Shown: in pieces, positions 38,301-47,566 of the stretch
How the letters are laid out: each line of letters opens with the position of its first letter
Position numbering within the stretch: position 1 is the stretch's first letter
NCBI RefSeq assembly: GCF_030116705.1
Contig: NZ_JAOTIK010000001.1
Location: 5,980,501-6,044,500, forward strand
Direction of reading: 5' to 3'
Length of the DNA: 64,000 nucleotides
Origin: Streptomyces sp. ML-6
GTDB lineage: Bacteria > Actinomycetota > Actinomycetes > Streptomycetales > Streptomycetaceae
Program-made: the position numbers and the translations under genes
The notes under the pieces: model-generated
Seen by the model: only the letters and a program-made list of their open reading frames with translations
What the model was told of the DNA's origin: nothing
The model's database searches: none

Positions 38301-38430
38301 CCGCTTCAAGGACGACGTCACCGAGATCCGCGAAGGCTTCGAGGGTGGTATCAACCTCGGAAACTTCAACGACATCAAGATCGACGACGTCATCGCGACG
38401 TACGAGATGCGCGAGAAGCCGCGAGGCTGA
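35375..38430 (+). CDS. infB: Translation initiation factor IF-2, interrupted by a one-base frameshift
   Basis: IF-2, the GTPase that places initiator tRNA on the 30S subunit. The frame from GTG 35375 (N-terminal IF2_N domain, [18 protein letters not shown]) is lost near 35698, where ACCCCGCAACG should read ACCCCGGCAACG: adding one G joins it to the frame running to 38430 and gives 1018 residues, a normal length. After an Ala/Pro/Gly-rich linker (to about 36560) come a second IF2_N domain, G1 GHVDHGKT, G3 DTPGHEAF, G4 NKID, G5 SAK and the C-terminal domains. As observed, the first frame stops at 35767, and a GTG at 35764 opens the second. Sequencing error is the likeliest cause; internal initiation is the alternative. 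Confidence 0.92.
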
Positions 38431-38441
38431 TCCGCGGGGAA

Positions 38442-38517
38442 TCCGGGGGAACACCCCCGGACCCCTCCTTCACAGTCGGGGCCGGTCGACGGGGCGTAAT
38501 TTCCGTCGATCGGCCCC
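38442..38517 (+). terminator. Two hairpins after infB
   Basis: TCCGGGGG/CCCCCGGA (38442-38449 and 38454-38461) forms an 8-bp stem. A second stem pairs 38478-38492 with 38503-38517 over 15 bp with one wobble. They lie between infB and the DUF503 gene and should reduce read-through. Confidence 0.65.
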
Positions 38518-38598
38518 GGCCGTTCCGTGTACGGTTCTCGTGTTCCTGCCAAGCGCTGGCAGGACACGAACCCGAACCGGCGGGACATCCGGACATTC

Positions 38599-38895
38599 AT
38601 GTATGTGGGGACACTGTCCTTCGATCTGCTTCTCGGCGACGTACGGTCGTTGAAGGAGAAGCGCTCCGTCGTCCGTCCGATAGTCGCCGAACTCCAACGA
38701 AAATTCGCGGTGAGCGCGGCGGAGACCGGCGGTCAGGATCTCCATCGCAGGGCCGAGATCGGCCTTGCCGTGGTCTCCGGGGACACCGGACACCTCACAG
38801 ATGTTCTGGACCGGTGCGAGCGGCTGGTGGCCGCCCGGCCGGAAGTGGAACTGCTGTCCGTACGACGGCGGGTCCACAGCGACGAAGACGATTGA
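38599..38895 (+). CDS. DUF503 family protein
   Basis: A 98-residue protein of the DUF503/YlxP family with the N-terminal block MYVGTLSFDLLLGDVRSLKE and KRSVVRPIVAELQRKFAVSA. Such genes commonly sit between infB and rbfA, as here. The role is unknown, presumably linked to ribosomes by context. The ATG at 38599 is chosen because the family starts at this residue; an upstream in-frame start at 38527 would overlap the hairpin. Confidence 0.9.
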   Translation: MYVGTLSFDLLLGDVRSLKEKRSVVRPIVAELQRKFAVSAAETGGQDLHRRAEIGLAVVSGDTGHLTDVLDRCERLVAARPEVELLSVRRRVHSDEDD

Positions 38896-38914
38896 GCAAG
38901 AGGGAGACGGACCA

Positions 38915-39367
38915 GTGGCCGACAACGCGCGGGCTAAGAAGCTGGCGGACCTCATCCAGGAGGTGGTCGCCCAGAAACTTCAGCGCGGTATCAAGGACCC
39001 GCGCCTGGGTACGCACGTGACCATCACGGACGTCCGGGTCACCGGCGACCTGCGGGAGGCCACGGTCTTCTACACGGTCTACGGCGACGACGAGGAGCGG
39101 GCGAGCGCCGCGGCCGGTCTGCAGAGCGCCAAGGGCATCCTGCGGTCGGCGGTCGGTGCGGCGGCGGGGACGAAGTTCACCCCGACCCTCGCCTTCGTGG
39201 CGGACGCGCTTCCGGAGAACGCGCGGGCGATCGAGGACCTCCTCGACCGCGCGCGGGCCTCGGACGCCAAGGTGCGCGAGGCGTCCTCGGGCGCCACGTA
39301 CGCCGGTGACGCGGACCCGTACCGCAAGCCGGAGGACGAGAACGACGAGGACACCGCCTCCGAATGA
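38915..39367 (+). CDS. rbfA: Ribosome-binding factor A
   Basis: A 150-residue RbfA, which aids late 16S rRNA processing and 30S maturation. The KH-type core is visible in GIKDPRLGTHVTITDVRVTG and REATVFYTVYG; the tail is acidic (KPEDENDEDTASE). The GTG at 38915 has GAGGGAGA upstream and starts 19 bp after DUF503. Its stop overlaps the truB start (ATGA). Confidence 0.94.
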   Translation: MADNARAKKLADLIQEVVAQKLQRGIKDPRLGTHVTITDVRVTGDLREATVFYTVYGDDEERASAAAGLQSAKGILRSAVGAAAGTKFTPTLAFVADALPENARAIEDLLDRARASDAKVREASSGATYAGDADPYRKPEDENDEDTASE

Positions 39368-40260
39368 CATCGCAGAACACGCCGGACGGCCTTGTCATCG
39401 TCGACAAGCCGTCCGGCTTCACTTCGCACGACGTCGTCGCCAAGATGCGCGGCATCGCCCGGACCCGCCGGGTCGGACACGCCGGCACGCTGGACCCGAT
39501 GGCGACCGGCGTGCTCGTGCTCGGCGTCCAGAAGGCCACCAAGCTTCTCGGTCACCTCGCGCTGACCGAGAAGGAGTACCTCGGCACGATCAGGCTCGGC
39601 CAGAACACCATCACGGACGACGCGGAGGGCGAGATCACCTCGTCCACCGACGCGTCCGGGGTGACCCGGGAGGGCATCGACGCGGGTGTCGCGGCCCTGA
39701 CCGGCGCGATCATGCAGGTGCCGTCCAAGGTCAGCGCCATCAAGATCGACGGCAAGCGGTCCTACGCACGGGTGCGGGGCGGCGAGGAGTTCGAGATCCC
39801 GGCCCGCCCGGTGACGATCTCGTCCTTCAACGTCTACGACGTCCGCCACGAGGTCGCCGAGGACGGGACGCCGGTCGTGGACCTGGTCGTCTCGGTCGTC
39901 TGCTCCTCGGGCACGTACATCCGCGCCATCGCCCGGGACCTCGGTGCCGGGCTCGGCGTCGGCGGGCACCTGACCGCGCTGCGGCGCACCCGGGTCGGAC
40001 CGTACGGCCTCGACGCGGCGCGGACGCTCGACCAGCACCAGGAGGAGCTGACCGTGATGCCGGTGGCCGAGGCCGCCGCAGCCGCGTTCCCCCGCTGGGA
40101 CGTGGACGAGAAGCGTGCCAGGCTGCTGCTGAACGGCGTACGGCTGGACATGCCGGCCTTCCCGTCGGAACCGGTCGGGGTCTTCGGACCCGACGGACGG
40201 TTCCTGGTTCTCGTCGAGGAGCAGAAGGGCAAGGCCAAGAGCCTCGCGGTCTTCGCCTGA
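39364..40260 (+). CDS. truB: tRNA pseudouridine(55) synthase
   Basis: A 298-residue TruB that makes pseudouridine 55 in the T-loop of tRNAs. The catalytic aspartate lies in RVGHAGTLDPMATGVLVLG (motif II), with KPSGFTSHDVV (motif I) and KRSYARVRGGEEFEIPARPV further on. The C-terminal half includes an actinobacterial tail. It is translationally coupled to rbfA and followed by three strong hairpins. Confidence 0.95.
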   Translation: MTSQNTPDGLVIVDKPSGFTSHDVVAKMRGIARTRRVGHAGTLDPMATGVLVLGVQKATKLLGHLALTEKEYLGTIRLGQNTITDDAEGEITSSTDASGVTREGIDAGVAALTGAIMQVPSKVSAIKIDGKRSYARVRGGEEFEIPARPVTISSFNVYDVRHEVAEDGTPVVDLVVSVVCSSGTYIRAIARDLGAGLGVGGHLTALRRTRVGPYGLDAARTLDQHQEELTVMPVAEAAAAAFPRWDVDEKRARLLLNGVRLDMPAFPSEPVGVFGPDGRFLVLVEEQKGKAKSLAVFA

Positions 40261-40261
40261 G

Positions 40262-40399
40262 CGGCTGCCGGGGCCCGGCAGCCGGACTTCCGGGGGCCGT
40301 CCCTCCGGCCGCCGTCCGGCAGGCTCCGGACGGCGGCCCGGTGCCGTCACCGGGACGGACTCGACGTGGAGCGGGCGGGACAACCCCGCCCGCTCCACG
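40262..40399 (+). terminator. Three tandem terminator hairpins after truB
   Basis: Stem 1: CGGCTGCCGGG (40262-40272)/CCCGGCAGCCG (40274-40284). Stem 2: GGCCGCCGTCCGG (40307-40319)/CCGGACGGCGGCC (40326-40338). Stem 3: CGTGGAGCGGGCGGG (40365-40379)/CCCGCCCGCTCCACG (40385-40399). All arms match perfectly. The first has a one-base centre and would open to a small loop. Confidence 0.8.
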
Positions 40400-40537
40400 G
40401 TTCCCCGCGATTGCTGTCCACCGGACGCCCATAATTCACCCCAACGAGCAGGCGCTCGGAGTGAAACGGGGGTGCATCAGGGGGCGCTTTTGCTCCAAGT
40501 GGTACACGTGCTGATCATCGGTCCTAACGTTCCGACC

Positions 40538-43500
40538 ATGGGAAGCGGGGACCGGGCAGCGCTGGTACGTATCTGCGATCAGGCCGGTCGGCCGCGGGGG
40601 ACCGGATTCGTCGCGGACGACCGGGGCACGGTACTGACCAGCCACGAGGCGATCGACGGCCTCGACGGACCGGTCCTGCACGGAGCGGACGGCCACAGTC
40701 GCACCCTCGGGGCCGACGACATCACCGCGCTGCCCGAACTCGGGCTCGCCCTGCTGCGCACCCCGGGCCCCGGGGCGCTGGGCGTGGAACCGGTGCCGAT
40801 CACCCTGCGGGAACGGATCGACGCCGGGACGTACGTGACGATCGCCGCCCACGGCTGGCGCGAGGCCCGGGTGCTCGGCACCACCTCCGTGACCTACACC
40901 GCGCGCGGCCGTTGCCACCGGATCGGCGCGGCGCTGGAGCTGGCGCTCGGCACCAACGGCAGGGACGCGCTGCAACTGCGCGGCGCGGCCGTGGGCGGAC
41001 CCGTCCTCGATCCGGAGAGCGGCGCGGTCATCGCCGTACTGGGCACCGCGCTGCGGGCGGAGCACCCCGCGGGCGGCCTCGCCGTACCGCTGCGGGACAC
41101 GGGCACCGAGGGCCCGCTCGACGTACTGCTGCGACGCAACGCGACGAGCGTCCCCGGTTACGGACACGACCTGAACCTCGCGGGCGCCCTGCACCTGACG
41201 GCGACCTCGCTCGGTTCGGCGGGCGGTCCGGGCGACGGGCCCGACCCGGTCGAGCGCCCGGACGTCAGCGCGGAGTTCATGGCCTTCGCGGGACCGGCCG
41301 GGGCCTCGTCCGCGGCGGGCGGCACCGCGGTCGTCCTCGGCCTGGTCGGGGCCCCGGGCACCGGGCGCACCACCGAACTGACGGCGCTCACCACCCGCCG
41401 GGCACGCGGCCCGGTCCCCGCGCCCACCCTCTGGCTGCGCGGCGCCGACCTGCTGGCCGGCGACACCTCGGTCGCCGACGCCGTCACCCGCGCGCTGAGC
41501 AGGGCCGGCCGGATCGTCACCGCCGCCGGGGCCCGGGGCGACATGACCACCGCCACTCCCGAACGGGTGGCCCGGCTGGCCCGGGAGTCCGGAATCCCGC
41601 TGCTCGTGCTGCTGGACGGCCCCGAGGAGATGCCTCCCGCACTGGCCCACGAGACCGCCCGGTGGACCGCCGCCACCGTCGACTGGCTGCGGACCAACGG
41701 CGCACGGCTCGTGATCGCCTGCCGGCCCGAGTACTGGGAGACGGCCGGTGCGCTCTGCCCGCCCGGCGCGCTGCACCGCCCCGCCCGCCCGGCCGGGCGG
41801 CTGCCGTCCGCGATCCGGCTGGGCGACCTCACCGCGGACCAGGCCGAACAGGCCCGGCAGCGGTACGCCATCCCGCCCGGTGCGCTCGCCCCCGGGCACG
41901 ACCGGCACCCGCTCACCCTGCGCCTCCTCGCGGAGGTGCGCGCCGCCATGCCCGGAGAGGTCGCCGGGCAGCCCGACACGGAGGAGGTGTTCGCCGCCCA
42001 CCTGGACCTGATGTGCCTGCGCGTCGCGGTCCGGGTCGCGGCCGCCTCGGGCCGGGCGCCGGGCGGGGGCGCGGTCCGCAGACTGGCCGCCCGGGTGGCG
42101 GGGCAGGTGCACGAGGCGGCACGGCGCTGCCTGGGCCCGGGACAGGGAGAGCTGGACCGGGCGGCGTTCGAGGAGGTCTTCCCCTGGCGCCCCGGCTGGG
42201 CGTCGGCCGTCCTCACCGAGGGCCTGCTCGTCCCGGCGGGGGCCGGTTACCGCTTCGCGCACGAGGAGCTGGGGGACTGGGTCCAGGGCGCCCATCTGGA
42301 CGTGGACGCGGCCCTGCACGCGCTCGTCCACCGATGGCACGCGCGGAAGGAGCCGGACCACGGGGCGCCGCCGGATGGGGCGGGCCCGGGCAGGGGCACG
42401 GCACCGGGGGTGGGCGTGACACCCGGGGCGGGTGCGGCACCGGGGGCGGGTGTGGCGCGGGGTGTGGCAGCCGCCCGCCGGGTGCCGCAGCCGAGGCGGC
42501 CCGCGGGAAGCGGCCGGAGCCCCGTCGCGGGCCGGCCGGGCGGCGGGAGCGACGGGGCGCCCGCACCGGACGCGGGAACGGTCCCCGGGGAGGGGCCCGG
42601 CTCCCCGGGCCCCTCCCCGGGCCCCTCGTCGGGCCCGCGCACCCTGCCCGTACCGCGCCACCGGATCGGTCCGGTGGTCCAGGCACTGCTCCGGCTGGGC
42701 CGCCGACAGGGCCCCGTGGCCCTCTCCCACCAGCTGGCCGACCTCATCGAGGCCCTGGACCGGCTGCTGCCCGGACCTGGGGCCCCGGAACGGGCCGACA
42801 CCGACACCACCGCCAGCACCACCCCCACCACCTCCTCCGGCGGGGACCGGGACACCCCGTGCCGCGACGCCCGGTGGTGGGCCGTCCACCTGCTCTCCGA
42901 GACCCTGATCCAGGTGCCCGACGCCCGGCCGTACCTCGGGGTGCTGCGGCTCCTCGCCGGCCGGGTCGTGCGCGGTGCCGCGCGGGGCGGACCGACGGGC
43001 CCCGGCACGTACGCCGAGTTCGGCCCGTGGTTCTGGCAGCGGCTGACGCTGCCCGAGGCGGACCGGATCGACCTGTTCCGGCGCCTGGTCCCCGCCGACG
43101 GGCCGCCCTGCGGTGATGGCGAGCGGTTCCTGGACGCCGTGGCCCGGCGGCTCGCCGCCCGGCCCCGGACCGTGCAGCCCCTGCTCTGCGGCTGGCTCAC
43201 CGACGAGCGTCCGCTCCCTGCCGGTGACGGTGACGGGGACGCGCTGCGGCCGACCGTGGCCACCGCCGCGCAGGCGCTGCTCCACACCCACCGGGGCCTG
43301 GCCGTCGACGACCTGACCGACGCGCTCGTCGCGGCCCACCACCCCCGGGCCGGGGAACTGCTCACCGCGCTGGCCGAGGACGAGCCCGCCGCCCTGTGCC
43401 GGGCCGTGCACCGCTGGGCCCACGACGGGGACCGGCCCGCCCGCCGCACCGCCGCCGCCACGTACGCGGCGGTCGCCGCGCCCCACGCCGTCCTCGACAC

Positions 43501-44413
43501 CGACCGCGAGCTGCTGCGCGGAGCCGCCCGCGCCCTGCTGGCCCGCCCCGGCGACGCCGCCCTGCACGGGGCCGCGCTCGCCCTCCTCGTACGGGACCCG
43601 CAGAGCCGGGACGGCTGCCTCCCGCAGGCCCTGCGGGCCTTCGTCGAGGGCGAGCCGCGACTGTCCCCGGACGTGCTCGCAGCGGCCCTGCCGTCCCACC
43701 CGGAGCCGGTGCTCGCCGCGTTCCGGGAGCGGCTGACCCGGCCGGACGAGGGCGCGGGCGAGGTGCTGTGCGCCCTGGCCGCGATCGACGCCCCCGCACT
43801 GGCCCTGCACACCGCCGGACTGGTGCGCGCCTACGTCGAGAGCCACCCGGACGACACCGCGCACGCCGCCTCGTACATCCACCGGAGGCTGGAGCACGGG
43901 CCCGCCGCCCGCGCGCTGCTGCTGCCGCTGGTGACCGGGCTGCTGCGGGACCGCCCCGTACCGCCGCCCGTGCGCGGGTCGCTCGCCGCGGTGTTCGCCG
44001 CGCCCGGCAGCCCGGCCTCCGCCCAGCTGCGGGGGGAGCTCCTGGAGGTCCTGCTCGACTTCGAACAGGACACCCGACAGGACCCGGACGTGCTCGCCGC
44101 GCTGCTGCGGGCCGCCGGAACCGGCTCCGGAGGACGCGCTCCGGCCCGTACCCGCGCCCTGGTCCACCGCACCGGAACGCTGCTGCTCCGCACCCCCGGC
44201 GGCGCGGACCGATTCGACCGGCTGCTGGTCGAACTCGCCCGTGACGTACCGGGGTTCGCAGCCCTGGTCACCGGCTGGCTGACCGAGGCCCCGCAGGAAT
44301 GGACACCGCTCATCGGCCCGGACGCCCGACGGACGGTTCGGGAGCTGGGCGGCCCCAAGGCGATGCCGATGCAGGCCGCAGGGCGTGAGCATGGCAGTCT
44401 TAGACCTGCGTAA
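40538..44413 (+). CDS. Large degenerate trypsin-like/P-loop NTPase fusion protein
   Basis: A 1291-residue protein from the ATG at 40538; in-frame GTGs at 40508 and 40472 (the latter with GGAG upstream) are alternatives. Residues ~10-200 resemble a trypsin/V8-type protease (GTGFVADDRGTVLTSHEAID, then AAVGGPVLDPESGAVIAVLG), but the serine site reads AAVGG with Val152, and the Asp of DxALL is replaced (ELGLALL). Residues ~265-480 form a P-loop NTPase: GAPGTGRTT with Arg277 for the Walker Lys, then PLLVLLDG as Walker B. A low-complexity Pro/Gly linker (about 604-705) precedes a long Leu/Ala-rich helical-repeat C-terminus. It lies between truB and ribF. Function unknown. Confidence 0.82.
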   Translation: MGSGDRAALVRICDQAGRPRGTGFVADDRGTVLTSHEAIDGLDGPVLHGADGHSRTLGADDITALPELGLALLRTPGPGALGVEPVPITLRERIDAGTYVTIAAHGWREARVLGTTSVTYTARGRCHRIGAALELALGTNGRDALQLRGAAVGGPVLDPESGAVIAVLGTALRAEHPAGGLAVPLRDTGTEGPLDVLLRRNATSVPGYGHDLNLAGALHLTATSLGSAGGPGDGPDPVERPDVSAEFMAFAGPAGASSAAGGTAVVLGLVGAPGTGRTTELTALTTRRARGPVPAPTLWLRGADLLAGDTSVADAVTRALSRAGRIVTAAGARGDMTTATPERVARLARESGIPLLVLLDGPEEMPPALAHETARWTAATVDWLRTNGARLVIACRPEYWETAGALCPPGALHRPARPAGRLPSAIRLGDLTADQAEQARQRYAIPPGALAPGHDRHPLTLRLLAEVRAAMPGEVAGQPDTEEVFAAHLDLMCLRVAVRVAAASGRAPGGGAVRRLAARVAGQVHEAARRCLGPGQGELDRAAFEEVFPWRPGWASAVLTEGLLVPAGAGYRFAHEELGDWVQGAHLDVDAALHALVHRWHARKEPDHGAPPDGAGPGRGTAPGVGVTPGAGAAPGAGVARGVAAARRVPQPRRPAGSGRSPVAGRPGGGSDGAPAPDAGTVPGEGPGSPGPSPGPSSGPRTLPVPRHRIGPVVQALLRLGRRQGPVALSHQLADLIEALDRLLPGPGAPERADTDTTASTTPTTSSGGDRDTPCRDARWWAVHLLSETLIQVPDARPYLGVLRLLAGRVVRGAARGGPTGPGTYAEFGPWFWQRLTLPEADRIDLFRRLVPADGPPCGDGERFLDAVARRLAARPRTVQPLLCGWLTDERPLPAGDGDGDALRPTVATAAQALLHTHRGLAVDDLTDALVAAHHPRAGELLTALAEDEPAALCRAVHRWAHDGDRPARRTAAATYAAVAAPHAVLDTDRELLRGAARALLARPGDAALHGAALALLVRDPQSRDGCLPQALRAFVEGEPRLSPDVLAAALPSHPEPVLAAFRERLTRPDEGAGEVLCALAAIDAPALALHTAGLVRAYVESHPDDTAHAASYIHRRLEHGPAARALLLPLVTGLLRDRPVPPPVRGSLAAVFAAPGSPASAQLRGELLEVLLDFEQDTRQDPDVLAALLRAAGTGSGGRAPARTRALVHRTGTLLLRTPGGADRFDRLLVELARDVPGFAALVTGWLTEAPQEWTPLIGPDARRTVRELGGPKAMPMQAAGREHGSLRPA

Positions 44414-44456
44414 GAGGCATATCCACGTACACAGGTTCGGGCGAGGAGCGGTCAGA

Positions 44457-45410
44457 GTGCAGCGCTGGCGTGGCTTGGAGGACATCCCCCAGGACTGGGG
44501 ACGCAGCGTCGTCACCATCGGTTCCTACGACGGGGTGCACCGCGGACACCAGCTGATCATCGGGCGCGCCGTGGAGCGGGCCCGCGAGCTGGGCGTGCCG
44601 TCCGTCGTGGTGACCTTCGACCCGCACCCCAGCGAGGTCGTGCGGCCCGGCAGCCACCCGCCGCTGCTCGCCCCGCACCACCGGCGTGCCGAGCTGATGG
44701 CCGAGCTGGGCGTGGACGCGATGCTGATCCTGCCGTTCACCACCGAGTTCTCGCAGCTGGCCCCGGCCGACTTCATCGTGAAGGTGCTCGTCGACAAGCT
44801 GCACGCGCAGCTGGTCATCGAGGGCCCGAACTTCCGCTTCGGCCACAGGGCGGCCGGGAACGTCGAGCTGCTCGCCGAGGTCGGCACGACCCACGACTAC
44901 CGCGTCGAGGTCGTCGACCTGTACGTGAGCGGCGAGGCGGGCGGCGGCGAGCCGTTCTCCTCCACCCTCACCCGGCGGCTGATCGCCGAGGGCGACGTCG
45001 CGGGCGCCGCCGAGATCCTGGGCCGCCCGCACCGGGTCGAGGGCGTCGTCGTGCGCGGCGCGCAGCGCGGCCGTGGGCTCGGCTTCCCCACGGCCAACGT
45101 GGAGACCCTGGTGCACACCGCGATCCCCGCCGACGGCGTCTACGCGGGTTGGCTGGTCGTGGCGGGCGAGGCGATGCCCGCCGCGATCTCGGTCGGCACG
45201 AATCTGCAGTTCGACGCCACGGAGCGGACGGTGGAGGCGTACGCGATCGACCGCGTGGACCTCGACCTGTACGGGCTGCACGTCGCGGTGGACTTCCTCG
45301 CGTACGTGCGCGGGATGCTGAGGTTCGACTCGGTCGACGACCTGCTCGTGGCGATGGCCGCCGATGTGAAGCGGTGCTCCGAACTGGTCGCCGCGTACGA
45401 GCGGGGCTGA
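44457..45410 (+). CDS. ribF: Bifunctional riboflavin kinase/FAD synthetase
   Basis: A 317-residue RibF that phosphorylates riboflavin to FMN and adenylylates it to FAD. The N-terminal nucleotidyltransferase domain has SVVTIGSYDGVHRGHQLIIG and FDPHPSEVV; the C-terminal kinase domain has GAQRGRGLGFPTANVET, VYAGWLVV and DLDLYGLHVAVDFL. The GTG at 44457 is set by GAGGAG at 44443-44448, although the frame stays open upstream. I see no FMN riboswitch in front of it. A strong terminator follows. Confidence 0.95.
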   Translation: MQRWRGLEDIPQDWGRSVVTIGSYDGVHRGHQLIIGRAVERARELGVPSVVVTFDPHPSEVVRPGSHPPLLAPHHRRAELMAELGVDAMLILPFTTEFSQLAPADFIVKVLVDKLHAQLVIEGPNFRFGHRAAGNVELLAEVGTTHDYRVEVVDLYVSGEAGGGEPFSSTLTRRLIAEGDVAGAAEILGRPHRVEGVVVRGAQRGRGLGFPTANVETLVHTAIPADGVYAGWLVVAGEAMPAAISVGTNLQFDATERTVEAYAIDRVDLDLYGLHVAVDFLAYVRGMLRFDSVDDLLVAMAADVKRCSELVAAYERG

Positions 45411-45478
45411 CCCCCCTCGGGCCGTGCCCGCCTCCCGGCGTGCCCGCGGCCCCCTCGAACGAACGAGTGAACGGACGA

Positions 45479-45528
45479 ACCGGGCCGGGCCCGTCCGGGG
45501 GGTGATCCCCGCACGGGCCCGGCCCGGT
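45479..45528. terminator. Bidirectional terminator between ribF and the oligopeptide transporter operon
   Basis: ACCGGGCCGGGCCCGT (45479-45494) and ACGGGCCCGGCCCGGT (45513-45528) form a perfect 16-bp stem with an 18-nt loop, placed between convergent stop codons. Confidence 0.8.
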
Positions 45529-45536
45529 CGCGCTTC

Positions 45537-46547
45537 CTACGCCTTCTTCGTCCGCCCGGCCGCGGCGGGGGCGGCGGCCGCCCAGTGGCACGCCACCTGG
45601 GTCCGGCCACCGCCCGCGAGCACCGGCAGGTCCTCCGCGCGGCAGGCGTCCGCGACGCCCGCCCGCTCCGCCTCGCCCGAGGCCAGCACCTGGCAGCGGG
45701 CGTGGAAGCGGCACCCGGACGGCACCTTGGACGGGTCCGGCGGCTCACCGGTCAGGACCACCGGCTCGCCCCCGGCCTCCGGCAGCACCGACAGCAGCGC
45801 CCGGGTGTACGGATGGCGCGGGGCGGTGAGTATCCGCTCCACCTCGCCGGTCTCCACGATCCGCCCGAGGTACATCACCGCGACCCGGTCCGCGATGTTC
45901 CACGCCAGACCCAGGTCGTGCGTGACCACCAGCGCGGACAGGCCCAGTTCGTCCCGCAGCCGCAGCATCAGGGCCAGGATCTCGCCGCGCACCGAGGCGT
46001 CCAGCGAGGCCACCGGCTCGTCGGCCACGATCAGCTCGGGCTCCAGGACCAGCGCGCCCGCGATCACGACGCGCTGGCGCTGCCCGCCGGACAGCTCGTG
46101 CGGATAGCGCAGGAAGAATCGTTCCGGCGGACGGAGCCCGGCCCGCGACAACGCCTCGGACACCGCCGCCCGCTCGTCCCCCGCGTACCCGTGGATGCGC
46201 AGGCCCTCGGCGACGGCGTCGTAGACCGTGTGCCGGGGGTTGAGCGAGCCGCTGGGGTCCTGGAGCACCAGCTGGACCCGCTTGCGGTACGCCTTCAGCG
46301 CCCGGCTCCCGTAGTCGAGCGGCCTGCCGCCGAAGGTGACCTGCCCGGACGTCGGCGGGACCAGGCCCAGCAGCGAACGCGCCAGCGTCGTCTTGCCGCA
46401 GCCCGACTCGCCGACCAGCGCCACGATCTCACCGGGCCGGATGTCCAGGTCCACGCCGTCCACGGCCCGCGCCGGTTCGGCCCCGCGCCGGCCGGGGAAG
46501 GTGACCTTCAGCCCCTGGGCGCTCAGCAGGGGAGGGGTGGTGCTCAT
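45537..46547 (-). CDS. Oligopeptide ABC transporter ATP-binding protein (OppF-like)
   Basis: A 336-residue ABC ATPase of the dipeptide/oligopeptide class. Walker A is GESGCGKTT, signature [15 protein letters not shown], Walker B LIVADEPVASLD, with VTHDLGLAWNIADRVAVMYLG after it. The C-terminal oligopeptide/dipeptide domain has PSGCRFHARCQVL, whose cysteines fit the iron-sulfur-like motif of this group. It is the last gene of a five-gene minus-strand operon and overlaps the preceding ATPase gene by four bases. Confidence 0.93.
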   Translation of the reverse strand: MSTTPPLLSAQGLKVTFPGRRGAEPARAVDGVDLDIRPGEIVALVGESGCGKTTLARSLLGLVPPTSGQVTFGGRPLDYGSRALKAYRKRVQLVLQDPSGSLNPRHTVYDAVAEGLRIHGYAGDERAAVSEALSRAGLRPPERFFLRYPHELSGGQRQRVVIAGALVLEPELIVADEPVASLDASVRGEILALMLRLRDELGLSALVVTHDLGLAWNIADRVAVMYLGRIVETGEVERILTAPRHPYTRALLSVLPEAGGEPVVLTGEPPDPSKVPSGCRFHARCQVLASGEAERAGVADACRAEDLPVLAGGGRTQVACHWAAAAPAAAGRTKKA

Positions 46548-47566
46548 GGGGTGCTCCTCGCTTCCTCGGTGTCCGGCAGGGCCGCGGCCGCTCCCGGCTC
46601 CACCAGCACACAGGCGGCCCGCCGCTCCGGTCCCGCCACCCGCAGCTCCTGGTCCTCGGTCGCGCAGGAGTCCAGGGCCACCGGACAGCGCGGGTGGAAG
46701 GTGCAGCCGCCGGGCAGCGCCGACGGGTCCGGCGGGTCGCCGGGCAGTCCGCGGGGCGCGAACCGGGAGGCCGGGTCGCCGATGCGCGGAAAGGCGCCGG
46801 ACAGGGCCTTGCCGTACGGGTGGTGCGCGTTCTCGTAGACCTCGGACGCCGGGCCCTCCTCCACGACCCGGCCCGCGTACATCACCGCGAGCCGGTCGCA
46901 GGTGTCCGAGAGCACCGCGAGGTCGTGGCTGATCATGACGAGGCCGAGGTCCTGCTCGGACACCAGCTGCTCGATCAGCCGCAGGATCTGGGCCTGGATC
47001 ATCACGTCGAGCGCCGTGGTCGGCTCGTCCGCGACGATCAGCCCCGGATCGCAGGCCAGCGCCATCGCGATCATCACGCGCTGGCGCTGCCCGCCGGACA
47101 GCTCGTGCGGATAGGCGGCGGCGCGGGCGGCCGGCAGGCCCACCTGCTCCAGCAGCTCCCCGACCTTCTTCGCCGCCCCGGCCCGGGACGCCTTCCGGTG
47201 CAGCAGGATCGGTTCGGCAATCTGGTCGCCGATGCGGTGCACCGCGTTGAGCGAGTGCATCGCCCCCTGGAAGACGATCGACGCCCCCGCCCAGCGCACC
47301 GCCCGGACCTGGCCCCACTTCATGGCGAGGACGTCCTCGCCGTTCAGCAGGATCTCACCGGTGACCTTCGTGCCCGCGGGCAGCAGCCGCAGCAGCGCGA
47401 GGGCCAGCGTCGACTTCCCGCAGCCCGACTCACCGGCGATGCCGAGCTTCTGCCCGGCGTCGACGGTGAGGTTCACGCCGCGCACGGCCCGTGCCCCGCC
47501 GGCGTACGTCACCGTGAGGTCCCGCACGTCGAGGAGCGGCGGCCGGTGGATGTTCGTGGTGCTCAA
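46544..47566 (-). CDS. Oligopeptide ABC transporter ATP-binding protein (OppD-like)
   Basis: A 340-residue ABC ATPase pairing with the OppF-like one. Walker A is GESGCGKST, signature [15 protein letters not shown], Walker [13 protein letters not shown], and the C-terminal block [18 protein letters not shown]. The start is a rare TTG at 47566, overlapping the permease stop as TTGA; no ATG or GTG lies near enough to the first strand ([11 protein letters not shown]). Confidence 0.9.
   Translation of the reverse strand: MSTTNIHRPPLLDVRDLTVTYAGGARAVRGVNLTVDAGQKLGIAGESGCGKSTLALALLRLLPAGTKVTGEILLNGEDVLAMKWGQVRAVRWAGASIVFQGAMHSLNAVHRIGDQIAEPILLHRKASRAGAAKKVGELLEQVGLPAARAAAYPHELSGGQRQRVMIAMALACDPGLIVADEPTTALDVMIQAQILRLIEQLVSEQDLGLVMISHDLAVLSDTCDRLAVMYAGRVVEEGPASEVYENAHHPYGKALSGAFPRIGDPASRFAPRGLPGDPPDPSALPGGCTFHPRCPVALDSCATEDQELRVAGPERRAACVLVEPGAAAALPDTEEARSTP

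Noticed and set aside
35375..38430. Programmed -1 frameshifting in infB
   Set aside because: The shift site (ACC CCG CAA CGC) has no X-XXY-YYZ slippery heptamer and no clear downstream pseudoknot; a missing G explains it more simply.
44414..44456. FMN riboswitch ahead of ribF
   Set aside because: The gap is only 43 bp and shows no multi-stem structure or conserved RFN sequence.
40436..44518. A 1360-codon open frame on the minus strand antisense to the 1291-residue gene
   Set aside because: It is composed of Gly, Arg, Gln and Val runs typical of antisense shadows in high-GC DNA, has no recognisable domain and no ribosome-binding site.
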